Shown one piece after another: positions 33,965-43,346 of a stretch of DNA of 55,785 nt. Position numbers and translations under genes: made by a program. The stretch's first letter is position 1; each line of letters opens with the position of its first letter. Below the pieces are notes generated by a model that saw nothing but the letters and a program-made list of their open reading frames with translations, ran no database searches and was not told where the DNA came from. Source of the stretch: Micrococcales bacterium (GTDB lineage Bacteria > Actinomycetota > Actinomycetes > S36-B12 > UBA10799); assembly GCA_016719135.1 (NCBI GenBank), contig JADKAV010000020.1, positions 1-55,785 on the forward strand, in the 5' to 3' direction.

Positions 33965-36141
33965 TCACAAAGACGAAACTGACGACTCCAGGAACGCCTC
34001 GATCGGGCCGGGCTCCGCAGTACCGATAACCCTGCACGTACCGCACGCCCAACAGTGTGACCACCTGGGCTTCGGCCAGCGTCTCCACCCCCTCGGCCAC
34101 CACGTCGCAGTTCAGCGATGCGGCGACACTGGTCGCCGCCGTCAGGAACGCCACCCCCCCTTCGGTCTCGCTGCCGGCGCGGCGCACCAGGCTCCGATCG
34201 ATCTTGAGCAGGGAGGGGTGCAGCCGCTCGAGGCGCGTGAAATTGGAGAAGCCGGCGCCGAAGTCGTCGATGGCGATCCGCATCCCCGCCTCCCGCAAGC
34301 GGGTGAGGTTCGCGGCGGCCTCGGAGTTCTCCTGCAGTTCCAAGGACTCGGTGATCTCGATGACCAGCTGACTGGGTCGCTGCGTGAGATCGCTGTCCAG
34401 CAACTCCTCGACCAGGGGGCCATCGGCCAGTTCCCGCACCGACAGATTGACGCACACGAAGAAGTCCAGGCCGTGATGGTCCAGCCATCGCGGCAGTTCC
34501 CGGGCGAGTTGGCGCAGCACGATCCTGCCCAGGCTGATGATCTGTCCTGACTCCTCCGCGAACGGCACGAACTCCCCAGCCGGCACGGCGACGCCGTCGC
34601 GCAGCCAACGGGCCAGCACCTCGACCCCGGCCATTCGCTGCCCATCGGCTTCGTAGATCGGCTGGTAGTACAGACAGAACTCGCCTTGGCGCAGAGCACT
34701 GGTCAACTCGTGACGCAGACGCGCCTTGGCCACCGCCTCGGTCCCGATGGAGGCGGTGAAGCGCTCATAGCGGTCGCCGCGACGGGCCTTGGCTGCGTAC
34801 ATCGCCAGGTCCGCGCACAGCAATAGGTCCTCGGCGCGGGTGGCATCTTTTGGCGCAAGGGCGATACCGATCGCGGCGGTGACGTGCACCAGCAAGTCCT
34901 CGCAGCGGATGGGCTCGCGCACAGTGGCCAACAGTCGGTCGGCGATCGCGTCCACCCTCGTCGGCTGCACGTCGTCGCACAGCAGCACGCCGAACTCGTC
35001 ACCGCCCAGTCGTCCGACGTGATCGCCCTCGCGCACCTGGTGTGACAGGCGTTGCGCGATCTCACGCAGCACGTGGTCACCGACCTGATGGCCGAGCTGA
35101 TCATTGATTCCCTTGAAACCGTCGAGATCGATCCACAGCATCGCGACTTCACCGTCGGTCTGCCGCACCCGCGCGATCTCGCGGTGCATCGTGTCCAACA
35201 GACTGATCCGCGACTCCGCGCCGGTAAGCGAGTCGAAAGCCGCGAGCTCGGTATTGGCCCGCTCCACCCGCGACAGGTTCCAGATCAGCGCCATCAGCAA
35301 GGCGGCCACCGCGATCAGCCACATGAGACGGCCCACGTACCAACCGACGGTGAACCGACCTGAGGCGTCCAGGTTGACCACCGCCTCGCCCAGCACCAGA
35401 AACATGAGCACGACCAGCCAGATGCCGATCAGCGAGCCGTTGCGGGCGCAGAAGACGGTGATCGCCAGACAGATCAAGATCAATGCCACCAGCAAGGCGT
35501 CCAGGAGATGGCTGTAGGTCGTGCTCATCCCGTTCGCGTTCAAAACGTCCGGCAGCAGACCGGTGCCCAAGGTCACCAGCAAGAGCGTTACCGCGAAGCC
35601 GGCCAGTGTCATCAGCAGTCCAGCAGTCAATTGCGCCCGGGACACCCCTGGCCGCCGATGGCAGCGCTGATCAGAGTAGATCAGATCGCCGAAGCCGCGA
35701 CACCGATCGGGAACGCGAAGTGCCATGCGTAGAACAGGTTGGCAGCGCTTTGGGGGCCGCCCCAAACCCGCTCGCCGGGGATCACCGCCCCAACGAAATA
35801 CATGGGGAAGACCAGCAGCACCAAGCACATATACAAGAAGGTGCCGCCGATCATCAGGTAACCACGACGGCCGGTGCTGCGGGCGTGGTTCACCATGAGC
35901 AGGGCGGTCACCGCGCTGACGAACGACGCGACAAGTGCGTGCGCGAGAGCGAAGGCCGGCAGCGCTGGCAGCTCATCGTCGGGGAGCAGGAAGACCGCGA
36001 CGACCAGCCGCGAAGCCCGACGATCAGCAGCACGACCGCCCCCACCCGCGTACGCGTCGACAGCGGTCGACGGGCGGTCGCGGACGCCTGCGCCACTAGA
36101 AGACGCCGTCGCCGCCACTTTCTCGTCAGACGACGGTTCAC
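33965..36141 (-). pseudogene. MASE4-GGDEF-EAL c-di-GMP protein with three frameshifts
   Basis: Assembled from three frames. From GTG 36141, STRTRVGAVVLLIVGLRG starts a MASE4-type sensor; a missing base near 36009 shifts to LVVAVFLLPDDEL... and HFAFPIGVAASAI; another near 35683 shifts to the remaining helices, GGDEF and EAL domains; a third near 34012 changes the tail to IEAFLESSVSSL, stop at 33965. GGDEF (RLGGDEFG) has an inhibitory RxxD (REGD) five residues before it. EAL reads EVL, but DDFGAGFSN, LLKIDRS and AEGVET are kept. It would make and/or break c-di-GMP at the membrane. Intact catalytic residues favour sequence error over decay. Confidence 0.82.
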
Positions 36142-36157
36142 GGCTATCCGTGGAAGC

Positions 36158-38001
36158 TCACTGATCCGCGTCGGGCAGCAGAACCTCAAGCACCTTGCTG
36201 ACATTGGCATCGACATCGTCGGTTCCGCGCAGATGCAGTTCGGCGCTCTCGGGGTCCTCGTACTGCTGACCCACGCCGGTGAGGTTGGGCAGATTGCCCG
36301 CCTTCGACTTCGCGTACAGGCCCTTGGTGTCGCGTTCCATGGCCACCTCGATGGGAGTGTCCACCCAGGCCTCGACGAAATCGCCCGCTTCGAACAGCGA
36401 GCGGGCGGTCTGCCGGTCAGCGCGGAACGGTGACACAAGCGCAACGATGACTACGACGCCCGCGTCGTACATGAGCCGGGCGACCTCGGCAACGCGTCGC
36501 ACGTTCTCGGCCCGGTCCTCCGGGGTGAAACCGAGGTCCTTGTTCAAGCCGCTGCGCAGATTGTCGCCATCGAGCACGAAGGAGCGGATGCCCAGCGAGT
36601 GCAGGCGTCGTTCCACGGCGTCGGCGATCGTGGACTTGCCCGACCCGGAGAATCCAGTCAGCCACAGAACCTTCGCCGGGTGACCGTTGAGGATCTGCCG
36701 CGCCTGCCTATCCACCTCGAAGTGGTGCGGAACCACGTTGGTGGCCCGTCGCAGAGCGAAACGGGTCAGACCGGCTGCCAGCGTCTCCCCGGTCATCCGG
36801 TCGACCAGGATGAAACCGCCGGTCTCTCGGGAGTCGGTGTACGCCTCCAGCGCGACCGGCCGCGCCGTCGCGATCTCCACGCGGCCGACATCGTTGATCT
36901 CCAGGATCCGGGCGGCCATGGTGTTGCCGTTCGTCACGTCCAGCCGGTGGCGCACATTGGTCACGGTCGCGGGCACCTCAAGCGGTCCACAGCGCAGCGT
37001 GTACGAGCGCCCATGCGCAAGTTGCTGATCCGACATCCACACGATGTCGGCGGCATACCGGTCGGCAAGTTGTGGTGGCTGCCCGGTGACCAGCAGGTCC
37101 GAACGCGCGATGTCGATGTCTTTGTCGAGTTCGATAGTGACGGACTCACCGGGGATCGCCTGCTCGAGCTCGGTCGGTTGGGTGCCGTTGAGCCCGTGCA
37201 GTTTGACGATGGTGGCCTGCTGTCCGGACTGCGTGACGGTGATCTTCTGACCGGCCCGCACCGCTCCGGAGGCGACAAGACCGCCGTAACCGCGGAAGTG
37301 CTTGCCACGGATGATCGTCTGCACGGGCAGCCGGACCTCGCCCGAGGGATCCTCGAGGATCTCGGCGGCATCCAGGGCGTCGAGCAGAGTGGGACCGTGG
37401 TACCAGGGTGTGTTCGGCGAGTGCGCAAGGACGTTGTCGCCGACCAGCGCGGACACCGGCACCGGGATGACCGACTGGATCTCCATGCGGCGGGCGGTGT
37501 CCGAGACCTCGGCGACCAGTTCGTTGTAGATGCCCTGGTCGTATCCGACGCCGTCGAGTTTGTTGACCGCGAGCACGACATGCCGCACACCCATGAGCCC
37601 GCACACCGTCAGGTGGCGGTGTGTCTGCCGTTTCGTGCCGCGCATGGCATCGATCAGCAGGATTCCCACGTCGGCGGTCGATGCCGCCACGGCCATGTTC
37701 CGGGTGTACTGCTCGTGCCCGGGGCGTCGGCGAGGATCGCGCGACGCCGACTCGGCAGCATCAGGTGGCGGTAGGCCACATCGATGGTGATGCCCTGCTC
37801 GCGCTCGGCCTCGAGCCCGTCGGTCACCAGGCTGTAGTCGATCTCGCCCAGCGGGATGGTCGAACCAGGCCGACGCGTGAACCGCGCGGACTCCAACTGG
37901 TCCTCGGGGATGGAACCGGTCTCCGAGAGTAGCCGCCCCAGCAGTGTGCTCTTGCCGTCGTCGACCGAACCGCAGACGACAACCCTGATCAGAGCCTTCA
38001 T
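36158..38001 (-). CDS. cysNC: Sulfate adenylyltransferase subunit 1 / APS kinase (one frameshift)
   Basis: Reading from ATG 38001, the GTPase begins MKALIRVVVCGSVDDGKST with Walker A. Near 37717 one base is missing, at DAPG-H: the frame changes between DAPG and HEQYTRNMAVAAS, then continues with NKLD and elongation-factor-like domains 2 and 3. The C-terminal APS kinase carries GFSGSGKST and continues to ...VLLPDADQ at 36158. Joined product ~613 residues, normal for fused CysN-CysC. With CysD it makes APS from sulfate and ATP, then PAPS. Its ATG overlaps the cysD stop by one base (TGATG). Because sulfate activation is usually essential, I treat the frameshift as probable sequence error. Confidence 0.88.
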
Positions 38002-38915
38002 CAGAAGTAGCCCTCCGCCTTCTTGCGCTCCATGGACATGGCGCCCTCACCGTCGATGAGGCGCCCTGCCCGTTCGGACTGCCGGTTCACCTCGATGTCG
38101 CGGATGATGTCGTACACGTCGGCTGCCTCGCCCTCGACCGCCCCCGACAGCGGGTAGTCGCCCAGCGAGCGGAACCGCACGCGGCGCATCTGAGGCTGCT
38201 CACCTTCTTCGAACTCCATGCGGTCGTCGTCGACCATGATCCACGTCCCCTGGCGCTTGACCACCGGGCGCTCCTGGGTGAAGTACAGCGGAACCACCTC
38301 GAGGTTCTCGCGTGCCACGTAACGCCACACGTCCAGCTCCGACCAGTTCGACAGGGGGAACACCCGCATGGTCTGACCGTCGGTGAGAGCGTTGTTCACG
38401 GTGTGCCAGAACTCGGGGCGCTGGTTGCGCGGTTCCCAGCGGTGACCGGCTTCGCGCAGGCTGAAGATCCGCTCCTTGGCCCGCGAACGTTCCTCGTCTC
38501 GGCGGGCGCCACCGACGGCAATGTCGAACTGTCCCTCATCCAGAGCGGCCCGCAACGCCACCGTCTTCATAATCCGGGTGAACTCCTGGGCGCCGTGGCT
38601 GAACGGTGTCACGTTCGCGTCGCGCGCCTCCTGGTTGGTGGCCAAGCGCAGATCCAGGTCGAGTTCCTTGGCGGTGCGGTCGCGCAATTCGTACATCTGG
38701 CGGAACTTCCAGCCGGTGTCGATGTGCATGACCGGGAAGGGGATCGGGCCGGGATGGAAGGCCTTGCGCGCCAGGTGCAGCAGGACCGTGGAGTCCTTAC
38801 CGATGCTGTAGAGCAGAACGGGGCGCTCGAAGGCGGCGGCCGTCTCCCGGAAGACCCAAATGGCTTCGGCCTCCAGGGCGTCGAGCACCCGGGAGGTCTC
38901 GTGGTCAATCGACAT
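38001..38915 (-). CDS. cysD: Sulfate adenylyltransferase subunit 2
   Basis: 304 residues, normal for CysD, the catalytic PP-loop ATPase of ATP sulfurylase. The PP-loop reads SIGKDS (37-42) in LLYSIGKDSTVLLHLARKAF. GGARRDEERSRAKERIFS and NWSELDVWRYV, the two hallmark segments, are present, and the C-terminus AMSMERKKAEGYF is standard. It works with CysN, which supplies GTP hydrolysis. It is first in cysD-cysNC; no sulfite or PAPS reductase gene lies in the window. Confidence 0.95.
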   Translation of the reverse strand: MSIDHETSRVLDALEAEAIWVFRETAAAFERPVLLYSIGKDSTVLLHLARKAFHPGPIPFPVMHIDTGWKFRQMYELRDRTAKELDLDLRLATNQEARDANVTPFSHGAQEFTRIMKTVALRAALDEGQFDIAVGGARRDEERSRAKERIFSLREAGHRWEPRNQRPEFWHTVNNALTDGQTMRVFPLSNWSELDVWRYVARENLEVVPLYFTQERPVVKRQGTWIMVDDDRMEFEEGEQPQMRRVRFRSLGDYPLSGAVEGEAADVYDIIRDIEVNRQSERAGRLIDGEGAMSMERKKAEGYF

Positions 38916-39008
38916 GTGGCTGATCTCGTCCTTCGTCGTCGTGCGCAGACGGCAGGGTGCGGCCTACGCGGACGTCCGCCGACCCACTGCTGCATGCATG
39001 ATTCTCAG

Positions 39009-39028
39009 GCGGTGAGCCTAGCCACCGC
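39009..39028. terminator. Weak hairpin between dcd and cysD
   Basis: GCGGTG and CACCGC flank an eight-base loop, ~50 bases past the dcd stop and ~95 before cysD. It may end the dcd transcript. Only six pairs and no T run, so support is modest. Confidence 0.35.
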
Positions 39029-39077
39029 TTCATCCAGCATAACTTGACCGAACCGGACTTCAGGTGATCGCCGCAGT

Positions 39078-39656
39078 TCAGCCGATTTCGGAACGGTGGA
39101 AGTTCAGGTACGACCGGCTCGGGGTCGGCCCTCGCTGCCCTTGATACCGCGATCCGTACACCTGCGACCCGTACGGGTGCTCAGCGGGGGACTCCAGGCG
39201 GAACAGGCACAACTGCCCGATCTTCATACCTGGCCAGAGCTTGATCGGCAGGGTCGCGACGTTCGACAGTTCCAGCGTCACGTGCCCGGAGAAGCCGGGG
39301 TCGATGAATCCAGCCGTTGAGTGCGTCAACAGTCCGAGCCGGCCCAGCGACGACTTCCCCTCCAGCCGCCCCGCGATGTCGTCGGGCAGCGTGATCACCT
39401 CGTACGTGGACGCCAGCACGAACTCCCCGGGGTGCAGGATGAAGGGCTCATCCGGAGCCGACTCGACCATTCTGGTCAGTTCGGACTGCTCCGCCGACGG
39501 GTCGATGTAGGGATAGCGGTGGTTTTCGAAGACACGGAAGAACCGGTCGAGGCGCACATCGATGCTCGACGGCTGGACCATGCCCGCGTCGTACGGTTCG
39601 ACCTGGACCCGCCCGGCATCGATCTCCTTGCGGATGTCACCGTCACTGAGCAGCAC
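39078..39656 (-). CDS. dcd: dCTP deaminase, mycobacterial bifunctional type
   Basis: 192 residues from GTG 39656, whose first base is the last base of the upstream TAG (TAGTG). An ATG nine bases earlier lies inside the upstream gene and is less likely, as Dcd proteins begin xLLSDxDIR. Motifs: VQPSSIDVRLD, GRLEGKSSLGRLGL, HSTAGFIDPGFSG (catalytic Glu region is in RLEGKSS), and the C-terminal YQGQRGPTPSRSY that closes over the nucleotide. The close match to actinobacterial enzymes suggests it converts dCTP to dUMP directly. It is coupled to the lipoprotein gene. Confidence 0.93.
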   Translation of the reverse strand: MLLSDGDIRKEIDAGRVQVEPYDAGMVQPSSIDVRLDRFFRVFENHRYPYIDPSAEQSELTRMVESAPDEPFILHPGEFVLASTYEVITLPDDIAGRLEGKSSLGRLGLLTHSTAGFIDPGFSGHVTLELSNVATLPIKLWPGMKIGQLCLFRLESPAEHPYGSQVYGSRYQGQRGPTPSRSYLNFHRSEIG

Positions 39657-40111
39657 TAGCTGCAACCCAACGAGGAGTTCAACTCCTGGTAGCTGCTCTG
39701 CAGGTTGTTGATGGCCGTGGCTGCTTCCTGCGGGACAGCAGACAGGCTGGAGTCCCCATCAAGGCCGGACAGACCGTCCTGGATCTGCATCTGCGCCTGG
39801 CTGAACTGTTCTTGGGCGGTGAGCACCTGCTCATCGACGTCCTGGCCGAGCTTCTCGATCTCCGACTCGACGGTGTCGTAGGCGGACTGGATCTGGTTGA
39901 CCGACTCCTGCGCCTTACTGACCGTCACGTCTCCGGTGCCTGTCACCCCGTCGCCAAGCCCCTGGATGGTGGCTTCGAGGCCCTGCAACGACAGGCAGAC
40001 TGCAGCGTTGGCGTTCTCTGTCTTCTGCTCAGCCTCGGTTTCTGACGAACACCCGGCGGTGAGCAGACCAACTCCGAGAACAGCAGCAGCAAACAGAACA
40101 GATCGACGCAC
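39656..40111 (-). CDS. Small lipoprotein with coiled-coil character
   Basis: 151 residues. Signal peptide and lipobox MRRSVLFAAAVLGVGLLTAG-C, Cys at 21. The mature part is Gln/Ser/Ala-rich and helical (SVNQIQSAYDTVESEIEKL, VLTAQEQFSQAQMQIQ), with two more Cys (CLSLQG and the penultimate residue) that may pair. No named family recognised. It is transcribed just before dcd with stop and start sharing one base, which may be chance packing rather than shared function. Confidence 0.8.
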   Translation of the reverse strand: MRRSVLFAAAVLGVGLLTAGCSSETEAEQKTENANAAVCLSLQGLEATIQGLGDGVTGTGDVTVSKAQESVNQIQSAYDTVESEIEKLGQDVDEQVLTAQEQFSQAQMQIQDGLSGLDGDSSLSAVPQEAATAINNLQSSYQELNSSLGCS

Positions 40112-40189
40112 AGTGGCCTCCCTCGATGATTCCCGGCACCACTCTAGGGCCGCCGGGTCCTCGCCGGTGGACCTTCACCGCAGGTCGTG

Positions 40190-40654
40190 TCAGACCGACC
40201 GACTACCCGTCCCCAAGCCGGCGCGCACGATCAGTGCGGCCTCCGGTGCGACGGCGTTCTCCAGCAGACCCAGGTAGACCTCCTGGAAGTCACGGCCGTG
40301 TCCGGTCGCAGCGTGCTCGTGCCACGCCACGTGGTGGGCGTATTCGTGCAGCACCACGACTTCTCGCATCGCCCATCCGCGCTCACCGATCCCGTCCGGG
40401 ATGGCGATCGTGTCCTCGGACCAGTGGGCCTTCGTGTGGCCCTTGCGCACGCGCACCCGCGGTTCGGGAGTCTGCGGGTGACCCCACGGTCTTCGCCGGA
40501 CCTCGCGCAGATAGCGACGCACCCCCTCCAGATCGCCGAAGCGGCGCTCCACGGGCAGGGTCAGGGAACTGCCCAGGAACTGCACCGTGCCGCCGTTGTC
40601 CAGCATGAACAGCAGCGTGTTCTCCGCGTCGTACACCCGGCGGGTGTCGCTCAC
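40190..40654 (-). CDS. TIGR04338-type putative metallohydrolase
   Basis: 154 residues. The zinc-protease-like helix VVVLHEYAHHVAWHEH (HExxH) is followed ~14 residues later by GHGRDFQEVYLGLLE, giving a third likely ligand, as in gluzincin/SprT-like folds. N-terminal RRVYDAENTLLFMLDNGG and RFGDLEGVRRYL are typical of this actinobacterial family (TIGR04338). No substrate is known. The GTG start overlaps the DUF2786 gene stop by four bases, so the two are translated together and probably work together. Confidence 0.85.
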   Translation of the reverse strand: MSDTRRVYDAENTLLFMLDNGGTVQFLGSSLTLPVERRFGDLEGVRRYLREVRRRPWGHPQTPEPRVRVRKGHTKAHWSEDTIAIPDGIGERGWAMREVVVLHEYAHHVAWHEHAATGHGRDFQEVYLGLLENAVAPEAALIVRAGLGTGSRSV

Positions 40655-41409
40655 GACGCCACGGCAGGGCGACTGCCCCCGATCTCCCGCGCGGGATCCA
40701 GCCTGGCCTGCTGCGCGTCTGTTCTGGCCCGTTGTACGGCGCGCTGCGACGAGAAACTGCTCCGATTCCCCCGCCAGGTACCACGGGCCCGGGATGCCTG
40801 GTCGTAGTACTCACGGACCTCCAGTTCCTTGCCTCTCAGGACCAGTGCGGCGCTAGGGCCGTCGGCGGTGCGGTCGTACTGGGTCTCTGCCTGCTTGCGG
40901 GCGTTCATAAGACGCTCGCCGATCGTGCGGACATAGGCCGAGTAGTAGCTCTTGCGCGCCTTCTGGGCGGTCATCGGCGCGCCCAGGTTCTCGCGGTCGC
41001 GTTCGTCGGCCCAGCTCCTTGAGCGCACGAACGCATCGGCGCAGCGGACCATCTGGTGGGCGACGGAGTGCAGAAGCATCGTCGCGGCCTCGATGTCGCT
41101 GGGCAGGCCGAACCAGATGACGAAGGTGTTGTTCGAAGCGATGTTGGTGCGCAGGCTGTTGGCCTCGCCGATCACTACCGACAACAGGCACAGATGGCTG
41201 TTCACGTGCTGGCGTGGCAGCCCGATCCGGAGCTCTTCATGGGTGGGCTGTTCGCGTTGCTGTGATCGCTGGGTGTGGGCGCGGGCCTCTGCCAGGGAGA
41301 TGGCGTGCAACGTCGCCAATTCCTGGGCTTTGGCGAAGAACGCCTCGGCCTCGGCGTCGGTGGCCGCGTTCTCGGCCTGGTTGAGCAACTTGCTCAAAGT
41401 CTCAAGCAT
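40651..41409 (-). CDS. DUF2786 domain protein
   Basis: 252 residues. The N-terminal ~40 residues (LSKLLNQAENAATDAEAEAFFAKAQELATLHAIS) are the DUF2786 signature, a short helical domain. A central part (VNSHLCLLSVVIGEANSLRTNI, WFGLPSDIEAATMLLHSVAHQM) and a basic, Arg/Gln-rich tail follow. The function is unknown; the basic tail would suit nucleic-acid binding. It partners with the metallohydrolase gene by overlap. The 186 bases to the divergent GH76 gene contain both promoters but no clear element. Confidence 0.82.
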   Translation of the reverse strand: MLETLSKLLNQAENAATDAEAEAFFAKAQELATLHAISLAEARAHTQRSQQREQPTHEELRIGLPRQHVNSHLCLLSVVIGEANSLRTNIASNNTFVIWFGLPSDIEAATMLLHSVAHQMVRCADAFVRSRSWADERDRENLGAPMTAQKARKSYYSAYVRTIGERLMNARKQAETQYDRTADGPSAALVLRGKELEVREYYDQASRARGTWRGNRSSFSSQRAVQRARTDAQQARLDPAREIGGSRPAVAS

Positions 41410-41595
41410 CTGGGCTCCTGAGGTCTGTGTGATTTCATCCTGCCCCAGGGGTACGACAACCTTGGTCGCTGTCCACAGGGTGTCCTGGTCTGCGATAGCC
41501 CAACTCGGCCGCCGGTGGGTTCACTACCTGGGGTGGTGGACGGTGAACCCTTGTACGTCTTCCCTTCCAGGCTTCTCACCCGCGAGACTGACCGG

Positions 41596-42501
41596 GTGGA
41601 CCCCTACGAGAGCATCCGCGCGACATTGCGCCGCAGCCTCGTCGGTGGGGGCCGCTTCACGTGGGTCCGCGAACCGGGGTCGGCGCTGGCAATCGCGTGT
41701 TGGCCCTTCTCCCAGGTGATGCATGCCTACGCACTGTCCGACCCGGTCTCGGGGCCGGCGCGGTTCCCCGGTCTCACCCGCGGGCTCAACGGATATCGAG
41801 ATCCGAAGGGTGGATATCGCGAGTCGATCGGTCGCGGGAAGCGGTATTTCGACGACAACGCCTGGGTCGGCCTGGCATTTCTGCAACGCCACGCGTTCAG
41901 CGGAGGACAGCACTCCCGCCACCGAGCCGTCAGCCTCGATGAGGTCGTGCAAGGCGGCTTGGATCCGACCACCGGGGGGATCCTCTGGGTCGAGGATGGG
42001 AACACCTTCAACGCCTGCTCGACCGGCGCCGGCGCCTTGCTGCACACCGAACTCGGCGGGAACATCGACGCAAGCCTGGACTTCCTGTCCTCGCTGCGCA
42101 ACGCCGACGGCTTGGTCCGCGACCACCTGCGGGCCGATGGCAGCATCGAGGCGAGCATCTACTCCTACAACCAAGGGCTGCTCATGGCGGCCGCCCTGCG
42201 GGCCGGCGATCGACGGCTGGCCGAGCAGGCATGTGAAGCCGGGGACGCTTACTTCACTGTGGATCGGTTGTGGGAGCAGGCGGTGTGCTTCAACGCGATC
42301 TACGCCAAAGCGCGGCTGCGCATCGGGGACTCGGCCCAGATCCGGGACTACGCGGACCGCCTCGAGGTCGAAGGCCGCGACGAGCACGGCTGGTTCACGG
42401 CTGCGGGTCGCTACGACGAGGGTTCGGTCCTCGACACCGCCGGGGCGCTGCAGATCTTCACGCTCCTGCGGTTCGGTCACTTGATCCAACGCGTGGTGTG
42501 A
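41596..42501 (+). CDS. Glycoside hydrolase family 76 protein
   Basis: 301 residues from GTG 41596; an in-frame GTG at 41515 would add 27 residues of no family character. The (alpha/alpha)6-barrel family marks are FPGLTRGLNGYRDPKGGY, YFDDNAWVGLAFL (the adjacent Asp pair is the likely catalytic site), GGILWVEDGNTFNACSTGAG and ASIYSYNQGLLMAAAL. GH76 enzymes act on alpha-1,6-mannan. There is no signal peptide, so it is probably cytoplasmic, unlike secreted GH76 mannanases. It converges on the enoyl-CoA hydratase gene. Confidence 0.85.
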   Translation: MDPYESIRATLRRSLVGGGRFTWVREPGSALAIACWPFSQVMHAYALSDPVSGPARFPGLTRGLNGYRDPKGGYRESIGRGKRYFDDNAWVGLAFLQRHAFSGGQHSRHRAVSLDEVVQGGLDPTTGGILWVEDGNTFNACSTGAGALLHTELGGNIDASLDFLSSLRNADGLVRDHLRADGSIEASIYSYNQGLLMAAALRAGDRRLAEQACEAGDAYFTVDRLWEQAVCFNAIYAKARLRIGDSAQIRDYADRLEVEGRDEHGWFTAAGRYDEGSVLDTAGALQIFTLLRFGHLIQRVV

Positions 42502-42536
42502 TCCAGGCCCGGGCCGACCGACATGACTGGGCCTTC

Positions 42537-43271
42537 TCAGCCCTGCACGAACCGGCGGGCTCCGGCCACCCCCTGCTGCACCGCGGACAGTCCCCTGGCG
42601 AACTCCGCGGCCATCGCCTCTTCGAGCCCAACGTCCAGACCCGCGTACACACTGGCGCGGTCGGCAAGCATCGCGCGCGGCGGGAACGAGGCGATCTGTT
42701 CGGCCAGCAGGGTTGCCGCGGCCAGTGCCTGTCCAGGGGCGACCACTCGATCCACCAAACCCATGCCCAGCGCTTCCCGTGCCCCCACCTCCCGGCCGGT
42801 GAGGATCAGATCCAGTGCCCGCCCGAGCCCCACGATCCGGGGCAGACGTACGGTCCCACCATCGATCAGCGGCACGCCGACCCGGCGGCAGAACACGCCC
42901 AGGACGGCGTCGGATGCCGCCAGGCGCAGATCAGCCCAGCACGCCAGTTCCAGCCCGCCGGCCACGGCATGGCCCTCGATGGCAGCAATCACCGGTTTGG
43001 AAAGCGCCATCCGTGAAGGACCCATCGGTGCATCACCTTCGGGCTGCAGGCGGTTGGGCGATCCGGTCGCGATCGCCTGTAGATCAGCCCCGGCGCAGAA
43101 AGTGCCGCCCGCGCCGGTGAGTACCGCAACGTGAGCGTCCGGATTCGCCTCGAAGGCCCGGAAGGCATCCGCCAGGGCCTGTGCCGTGGCCCGGTCCACC
43201 GCGTTGCGCACCTGCGGACGGTCGATGGTCACCGTCGCGATTACGCCATCCTGCTGAATCCTCACCGTCAT
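42537..43271 (-). CDS. Enoyl-CoA hydratase/isomerase family protein
   Basis: 244 residues from ATG 43271 (MTVRIQQDGVIATVTIDRPQ); longer readings run into the promoter of the LCP gene. Crotonase motifs: RPQVRNAVD, GAGGTFCAGADLQAI (oxyanion hole and CoA site), KPVIAAIEGHAVAGGLELACWADLRLA (second oxyanion Gly and the catalytic region), and FCRRVGVPLIDGGTVRLPRIVG. The position of the usual hydratase Glu in the second motif is partly altered (LIDGGT), so the exact reaction is uncertain. Fatty-acid beta-oxidation is possible and would suit etfD. Confidence 0.87.
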   Translation of the reverse strand: MTVRIQQDGVIATVTIDRPQVRNAVDRATAQALADAFRAFEANPDAHVAVLTGAGGTFCAGADLQAIATGSPNRLQPEGDAPMGPSRMALSKPVIAAIEGHAVAGGLELACWADLRLAASDAVLGVFCRRVGVPLIDGGTVRLPRIVGLGRALDLILTGREVGAREALGMGLVDRVVAPGQALAAATLLAEQIASFPPRAMLADRASVYAGLDVGLEEAMAAEFARGLSAVQQGVAGARRFVQG

Positions 43272-43346
43272 GGGGCCCGATCGTAGGACACCCGGTGAGA
43301 CGAGGGTCACGCCCCGAATCCGGCGCCGACAGGGCACCATGGATAG

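Noticed and set aside
42505..42534. AGGCCC/GGGCCT inverted repeat between GH76 and enoyl-CoA hydratase genes
   Set aside because: Only six pairs with an 18-base spacer; expected by chance in this composition.
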